From: Darksidea phi | Lineage: Eukaryota > Ascomycota > Dothideomycetes > Pleosporales > Lentitheciaceae | Reading direction: 5' to 3' | Length of the DNA stretch: 64,000 nucleotides | NCBI GenBank assembly: GCA_030770425.1 | Contig: JASJFT010000094.1 | Span: forward strand, 107,900 to 171,899 | In this document: positions 58,286 through 64,000 of the stretch, piece after piece | Numbering within the stretch: position 1 is the first letter of the stretch | Layout: every line of letters starts with the position of its first letter | Position numbers and translations under genes: made by a program | The notes under the pieces: generated by a model | Database searches by the model: none | Told to the model about the DNA's origin: nothing | The model's input: only the letters and a program-made list of their open reading frames with translations

Positions 58286-59129
58286 GAGGAGCGGTCTGGA
58301 CTTTACTGTCTGGAAGAAGCTGGGGGGCGGGAATGTGGTTCCAGGAAGATCGGATCTGAGGCGCATCTATGTATGTTGAATCTCACCGCGTTCGGCTTCA
58401 AACAGTGCCGCGGCTGGTATTCAACCACACAATGGTGTTGTTCTGCGAAATGGCGGTCAGCTTGTTTGCAAGCAGTGGCACACAAATCCCGCACTAACAC
58501 AAAGTCCTGGGTGATGAGTCGACCGTAAATGGTGTGCTGTGCCACATGCAAGCCCCGCTTACCCGTCAGCTCCTTCTATTGGTATTTCCTTGGCCTCCAA
58601 TTCGTATATCGGTTAAATGAGAACCGCATTTGTTTCCGGAAGATCCTTGACTCATAGATAATTGGAATTCCGCCGTTCATCCTTCCCAACCTGACCCGTC
58701 AACTGCTGTACAACCACACCATCACTATCACTTCACATTGCTTTAGCCGCGGAAATTGAAATATGTAGCCTAGAGGCACAGGATCTTATTTGGGGAACTC
58801 AGGTGATGTGGCCAATCCTTGTAAAGACGGGGATGGCGCCCTTTGAAGTCCGATTAGCTGCCGGCCTCAACCTCTCCAGGGCTCAGCCCGTTGAACACCT
58901 TGGCGTTTCCTTGAAGACAACTGTGTTCAGGCCTCCAATTCCTGGACTTAGTCTCCCAACATCTGCCTGCTGCAGCCCAATGAAAGAGACAGATTCCGTT
59001 CGTTGGTTGATATAAGCCTCGCCTCTTCAAGCAACATCAACCGGAAGCTGCGCTTCAGACCGGGACTGCTGACTTTTGCCTTGGGCGAACTTCTCGCGCT
59101 TTGTGCATTCTTTTCGCACTTTCGTCGCT
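58286..59129. promoter_or_regulatory. Divergent intergenic region
   Basis: Spacer between the EthD-like gene and the second rhodopsin-domain gene. No gene recognised. Confidence 0.4.
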
Positions 59130-60526
59130 GTGTCACCACCGGAGTACCTTAAGTCTCCTATCAGCACGACCTTGGTCGCGGTGGTTGCAAGTTTCGAGTC
59201 GCTTGCGACCTTTATTGTAGCTTTTCGCTTTTATCTGCGTTTGAAGCTCAAGCAGGGCGTTAAGTGGAATGACTATCTAGCTCTTCTCAGTCTGGTAAGA
59301 CGTCTGATACGGGCTGGCGGGATAGCACTGACCTTTACTTCAGGTGGCATCATGGGCATATGCGATCGGTATATTAGTTGTAGCAAGAGAGATTGGGGTG
59401 GACTAGGTGAAGATTGATACCTTCAGAGCAGCACAGAAGTTCGTAGAGGCTGTCTCTCTCGGGTCTCTGTTTCTCGTTTTCGTCATCGTCCCAATCAAGG
59501 TCTCCGTCCTGCTCTTCTACAATCGTATCTTTGGTACCGGCAGTAAGAAGTTCAATGTTGCCGTTTGGGTAGCCATTAGCACAATTGTAGCATGGTGTCG
59601 CATGTTTCGTGGTATGTTCCATCGCTGGCTCCCTAATATCTTTGGCATTTCGCAGTGGGCTGTCTAACGAAAGATAGTGCCAGATGCTTATTGGCGATCC
59701 CGACCCGAAATCACTCTGGGAAGACCTTGCGGGCCCCAAGAACCGCTTTGACTACTTCAAGTTCGGCTTATCGGTTCCTGTTATTAGCATAATTTTCGAT
59801 GGGATCATTCTGCTCTTCCCCTTACCAACGCTGAGGAAGATACACTTGCCGATGAAGGGGAGGATCTCTGTGCTGGGAATATTATGGTTGGGCGTTTTGT
59901 AAGTCGACTTTGCTCTTGCTCTATTCAGTCACGGTGGTGTTTGCATATCCATTCTCCAACTCTATAGTGTCCGACGCTCACAATTGGCAGTTGTCTTGTG
60001 ACAGGAGCAGTCCGCATCTATTATTGGTATAAAAATGCGGATGCGTTGACCGATTCATCCAATGTGAATGTTAACAAGTGGCGTAAGTACCCATCTTGGG
60101 TCTCCTCAAAGCACACGCGGATTAACAAATACTGCAATAGGTTATGACACTCTCGTACAAGTCTGGGTCTTTCTCGAAATGACCGTCTCTATTATCGCCG
60201 CTTGCCTGCCTACCCTTGCACCCGTACTCACAGGCAAAGTCTACGGCAGTCTCACGGAGCGACTGTCCTTTCTCTCCTACCTTTTCCGACGTACCGGTTC
60301 ACAGGGCTCTGCGGACCGGGGCAAAGGCAGCAGTAAAGCGGACGCCGGTTTCCAGCGATTTGGAAGTCTCGAGCATAATAAGTATAGCAGCGGAGATCTT
60401 CCAGTTATGCGCGATGCGTCAACAGATACAGGACATAATTGGGATGATGAGAATAGTCATCTTGATACGACGGATATTGAGCTGCGTATAATGGGTAGGA
60501 ACTACGCTATTGTGATAAAGAAGTGA
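59130..60526 (+). pseudogene. Second rhodopsin-domain membrane protein, decaying
   Basis: Clear homology to the rhodopsin-domain family is seen: LKSPISTTLVAVVASFESL, WNDYLALLSL, FRAAQKFVEAVSLGSLFLV, VPIKVSVLLFYNRIF, FDGIILLFPLPTLRKIHLP, WVFLEMTVSIIAACLPTLAPVL and a Ser/Asp-rich tail ending at 60526. Several introns are intact (59295-59343; the two before ~60142 join in phase). No ATG precedes the conserved start, where a GTG sits at 59130. An in-frame TAG (59404-59406) interrupts exon 2, and the phase is lost across the GTATGT...GATAG intron near 59613-59680. Alternative splicing models might rescue part of it, but decay is the simpler reading. Confidence 0.6.
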
Positions 60527-60813
60527 GGGGCCTCTACGGGTAGAAAGGAAAAGTATCTGCTTAGGTTCTTGTAACTATCAGCGAAAGTTTCTTTTTCTTA
60601 GCGCACTTCTCCATTTATAAGAATGCTCACTTTCGGACTAGCAGGCCAAACCTTCAAAAAATCCACAAATTCCACTGGGGGGCGTACTTAACACTATTTC
60701 TGCGGTCAAGATGCTTGCAGTATTTAGCACTCTGTGAAGTAGACGGGATATTTCGGTATGGAAAATCACATTCGCTAGTTGTTTCATCTCCAATGGCTAT
60801 CTTGATGAAGTGA

Positions 60814-61243
60814 TCAAACCCATGCCGGAATCAACCCAACCGAACACCCGTTCTTGCTCTGGAATATCATCCGCATTTCTTCCTTCCACTCCAACTCTGG
60901 ATCTCTGTTTTGTACTTCCTTGAACTTTCGAAGCAATTTTACAAGGACGTATGCGCTCTCCGTGAAGACCAGACGCATTCCGGGGCAAGTGCGGGGCCCA
61001 CCTCCAAATGGAGTATATTCCCATCCAGGTCGGACATGCTCCCATCGCTCGAGACGAAAGATTCCGCATCATGTCCCCAGAAGCTGACATCGCGGCACAT
61101 GGCTCATAGTTGAGCTCAACCATGAATCCTTTGGGTATAAAAAGCGGTTGTTTGCCATCCGATCCCCCGCCCAGAGGCACGACGGTATATTCCATGCACA
61201 TGCGCTGGTTCAGCGTCACGATAGGAGTTAGTCTATGGGCCAA
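60814..61243 (-). pseudogene. Cytochrome P450 C-terminal relic
   Basis: The minus strand carries the end of a microsomal P450: RLTPIVTLNQRMC, VVPLGGGSDGKQPLFIPKGF, then (after frame changes) AMCRDVSFWGHDAESF, RLERWEH and the heme-binding loop FGGGPRTCPGMRLV. It runs to LIPAWV and a stop at 60814. The LGGGxDGxxPxFIxKG motif resembles the CYP52-like alkane/fatty-acid hydroxylase group. About 140 residues remain out of ~520, with at least two frameshifts. The upstream part is replaced abruptly by a TRM5 relic on the other strand. Confidence 0.7.
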
Positions 61244-61260
61244 AGGGCGACCCGGCCATC

Positions 61261-61923
61261 TTTCATTTGTATACGATGTAATAGCGGGCGTCGGCCTATT
61301 TGCCGTCTCTGTAGATAAGAAGAGGTACTTCGTCTACGCGAACGATCTTAACCCTAATAGCTATAAGTACCTAGAAATAAATATTAAGGATAATAACGTC
61401 GGCGACTTTATTTAATACCGACGGCCACGACTTTATCCGAAGCGCGAGCGCAGAGCTACTTAAAATAACCTACTCCCCTATATACCCTAAGGTAAAGAAG
61501 GCCTCCTGTAAGGACCTAAAACTAGCCGAGGCCCTAGTATCTCTAAAGACGCTCGTCCAACCGTATATCTTCGCTTACTACGTTATAAACCTCCCCGCGA
61601 GCGTAATTACTTTCCTCCTATTCTTTATAGGGCTCTACATACGCGTCCCGGACGTGCCCGCTTCCGAAATCCGTAAGCTCTTTGCGCCGTACACCAGCAC
61701 GCAGATGCCCATGATCCACGTCCATTGCTTTAGTACGAAGAGCGACGACAATGTAGCCGAGACGAAGAGCATATGCGAGGAGATAAGTCGACAGCTGGAT
61801 CACGAAATTACGCCGGAGACACCGGACGTGCATGTCCATGATGTGCGGGACGTGGCACCGAAGAAGCGCATGTTTTGTGCCAGCTTCAGACTACCGGAGG
61901 AGGTCGCTTTCAGGGAGGTGTAG
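61261..61923 (+). pseudogene. Relic of tRNA (guanine-N1) methyltransferase TRM5
   Basis: The plus strand reads DVIAGVGLFAV, KKRYFVYANDLNPNSYKYLE (SAM-binding region), then after a frameshift near 61410 DGHDFIRS, YYVINLPASVITFL, MIHVHCFSTKSDDNV and RDVAPKKRMFCASFRLPEEV. It ends at TAG 61923. This is the C-terminal half of the essential TRM5/TYW-type enzyme, so a full copy must exist elsewhere. Up to ~61640 codons end mostly in A/T (CTA, GTA, ATA), which suggests RIP, and the last 280 bp are GC-rich. It is a partial duplicate, not a working gene. Confidence 0.75.
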
Positions 61924-63076
61924 GGATAGGGTGGCAGTGATTGCGAGAGCTGCGGGCGCGGAACCTCAGTTGCATGGGAGGCGTCGGGTGGATGAACTGG
62001 TGTCGTGGCATGGGTTTCCACTCAATATGATGTGTTTAGCATGGCTTTTGGCTGGGCTATTTGATATCCTCGATATCTAAACATGCATCAAAATGAGATA
62101 ACGCCGTAACAATAATAGCTGCAACTCCAATAATGAGTATTCAAGTTCGCATACCTGAGCTAGGTGTGCCTCAAGGCGTAGTGTTCAGGCAAGATACTTG
62201 ACGGATTATTCACGGAAGGATCATCAGGCCTTGAAACTTTGTACCTCTATGATTAGATACTTTTTCCAGTCAAGCCTGGTATCACTCCTTGTGGAGGTCA
62301 TCAAGAATCTCGATCAGACACTATGCTCCGAGGCATCTCCAACTCATCTATTAGAACTTACGCCCCCAGTATCAGACTCACCTGTCGGGGGCACAGGTTT
62401 GAATCACCTTTGATTAGCTAGGTGTGTGCCTCAGGGCGGAGTGACTATGACTTATGAGTTTGTATAGCTGAGCTAGATGTGTCTCGGAGCATGCGATTAT
62501 TAGTTGCAAGTCGACATGGGCTAGGTGTGTTTCAGAGCGTTGCGCCGAGTCAAGATTCGCTTTGTATTATCTACCAAGGACTTCTAGGCTATATATAGGG
62601 AATATGTACCCCGAGATCGGATCTCCAGTCTTACTGATACCTATTGTAACGCTCCTAGAGCTTGTCTTTCCAAAAAGGGCATGCGATATACATTCCACTG
62701 AGACAATAACAAGCGGCACTCGGCAAAATCACGGTAATAAGCTAAGACAAATACCCTGGAGCTCGCTATAGTGAAGAAAGAAGTAATGGGTAGCGGATAT
62801 ATGTATTCTTTGATAAGGAGCTAGCTCCCTACATACCTAGCTTTCAAATAACTAGAACGGCGATACGTCATACATGCGGACTCAAAGATCAGAAGAAAAA
62901 CAAGAAAAACTAAGACGACGGAGAGAGCAACCAATACATGAAGGAGCGGCAATTGAAAACATACAAAAAACAAAAGAATGCGTGCAAGAACTATGCAAGA
63001 TCGATCGTCTAGATCAAGGCCAAGTAGATTAAAGACCAGCTAAATAAAATGCCTTCAGCGCTTGTGTTGAGCTTGG
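61924..63076. repeat. Gene-empty stretch with short degenerate repeats
   Basis: Four imperfect copies of a ~26 bp word built on GAGCTAGGTGTGYCTCARGGCG occur at about 62157, 62416, 62470 and 62519. No coding sequence is supported. The right end contains the 3' flank of the DUF7770-like gene. Confidence 0.4.
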
Positions 63077-63670
63077 CTAGAAGTAGGTGCCCGCTGCAGG
63101 CTCATCAGGGCAGTTGTCGGGCCATGTATAGGCGAGAGCACGCGTAGCTGTGTCGACCTCGGTCTTATTGACCTCTCCAACATCGGCCAAAAGCTTCAGA
63201 GTATCAGTGACCCATTTTCGGCATCCAACACCTTGAGGCGTGAAAATATATTTGAAGCGCCCTCCTGAGGCCAAGTAGTCAATATACCAGCCCACCGATC
63301 GTTGATATGTAACTGAGACTGGATCGGCTCGCTCAGCCTCGTTTGTGATCAAGTAATCAAGCAAGGATACAATAACGTAGGCTTTGTTTCCGCCATTCGC
63401 AGCATGTTGTCGAGGGTCAGGTTGAATGTCTACCCCGACTCCTTGTCCATTGCCAACATCAAATGACAAGGTCCAGTGATTCGTTTTTCCATTTCCAGAG
63501 GTAGTCGTTATAGGATGACAGACGGCATAAATCTTGAGGACCAGTTTTTCCCGTATCTCGTTGGTTCTTGAGGCAGGAACATAAGTGACCGGATTGGCGG
63601 CGGCGGCGGCAAGAGCAGCCTGCTGCTGGGCGGCAATTTGAGCAAAGAGATTCGAATTCTGGGCCGACAT
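63077..63670 (-). CDS. Uncharacterised fungal protein, DUF7770-like
   Basis: Single exon of 197 residues with the ATG at 63670. An Ala/Gln-rich N-terminus (FAQIAAQQQAALAAAAAN) precedes a compact domain. Notable segments are EIREKLVLKIYAVCHPI, NHWTLSFDVGNGQGVGVDIQ (H-W-x-L strand) and a C-terminal GCRKWVTDTLKLLADVG. The HWTLS...VDIQPDP pattern recalls the DUF7770 family of fungal proteins of unknown function; this assignment is tentative. No signal peptide or membrane segment. Confidence 0.7.
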   Translation of the reverse strand: MSAQNSNLFAQIAAQQQAALAAAAANPVTYVPASRTNEIREKLVLKIYAVCHPITTTSGNGKTNHWTLSFDVGNGQGVGVDIQPDPRQHAANGGNKAYVIVSLLDYLITNEAERADPVSVTYQRSVGWYIDYLASGGRFKYIFTPQGVGCRKWVTDTLKLLADVGEVNKTEVDTATRALAYTWPDNCPDEPAAGTYF

Positions 63671-64000
63671 GGCGCTAATAAAGTCGATGAAGTCGATGAA
63701 GCTGATGCAGTCGATGCAGTTGATGGAGACGATGTAGCAATATACTTGAGCGTTTCTGTCTTTTTCGAACGTTCTTGGCAGATAGATGACGGGACAGAGT
63801 AAGTTGAGAGCCGGAGCAATGGAGTTGAAGATTGGATTGGGTTATGATATGAGCAGTGATTGATTTTGATGTGAGAAAATTCCATCGAGGTCCACGCAAG
63901 AATATATATATATCCGAGAGGGGGGTAGTGTTGGTGCGCTAACTCCTCGCTACCGCTGTTGGTCTCCCAACCAGGCTCTGTGGTTCGGCATCACATGTCA
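63671..64000. promoter_or_regulatory. Upstream region with a 9-bp microsatellite
   Basis: Immediately 5' of the minus-strand ATG, six imperfect 9-mers (AAGTCGATG and variants CAGTCGATG, CAGTTGATG, GAGACGATG) span 63681-63734, within the presumed 5' UTR. A TATA-like run (atatatatat) lies at about 63901-63911, a plausible promoter element. Nothing else is seen to the window edge. Confidence 0.5.

Noticed and set aside
61297..61415. Start of a new small gene
   Set aside because: The peptide is the SAM-binding segment of TRM5 and continues after a frameshift, so it is a relic.
1..64000. tRNA or rRNA genes
   Set aside because: None was recognised by eye; a tRNAscan-SE/Infernal run would be needed to exclude them.

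Overview
The window comes from a filamentous ascomycete (Pezizomycotina). Genes are split by short introns of about 45-65 nt with GTA/GTG donors, CTAAC-like branch points and YAG acceptors. Core genes are GC-rich, and there are AT-rich, TpA-rich islands of the kind left by repeat-induced point mutation (RIP). The gene families present (AA9 LPMO, rhodopsin-domain membrane proteins, NACHT receptors, reducing PKS, HAD-type terpene cyclase) fit this group. A Dothideomycete is my guess, not a demonstrated fact. Exon coordinates were read by eye from splice consensus and reading phase.

Left part (1-26.4 kb) is mostly conserved background. It holds a partial Ser/Pro-rich protein running off the left edge (-), a single-pass membrane protein (-), an HSPA12-like Hsp70/actin ATPase (+), SF3a60/Prp9 (-) divergent from the DEAD-box helicase FAL1/eIF4A3 (+), a 3.9 kb gene-empty stretch, an AA9 LPMO (+), a 2-oxoglutarate/Fe(II) oxygenase (-), relics of a Zn2Cys6 regulator and an amidohydrolase, an Aro8-like aminotransferase (-), an LCCL-domain membrane protein (+) and an SDR (-).

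Middle part (27-37 kb) is accessory and decayed. A broken berberine-bridge-type FAD oxidase lies in two opposed pieces, followed by an AT-rich RIP-like island. Next is a large intact NLR-type gene (33362 to 28607, -) that reads as N-terminal membrane segment, SesB-like alpha/beta hydrolase, hydrophobic region, NACHT, and 14 nearly identical 33-residue HEAT-like repeats. A second AT-rich island follows, then frameshifted small genes.

Right part (37-53.5 kb) is a compact secondary-metabolite cluster: a reducing PKS (KS-AT-DH-MT-KR-ACP, no ER), an alpha/beta hydrolase, a stand-alone adenylation enzyme, an MFS exporter and an ACC-synthase-like aminotransferase, in alternating orientation. A plausible logic is that the PKS makes a methylated, partly reduced chain, the hydrolase and adenylating enzyme release, edit or activate it, the aminotransferase installs or processes an amine, and the transporter exports the product.

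From 54 kb on there is a rhodopsin-domain protein, a HAD-type class II (drimane-type) terpene cyclase carrying apparent frameshifts, an EthD-like protein, a decaying second rhodopsin-domain gene, a P450 3'-relic abutting a relic of the tRNA methyltransferase gene TRM5, a repeat-bearing empty stretch and a DUF7770-like protein. Intact biosynthetic genes next to relics suggest a cluster-rich, rearranged accessory region.
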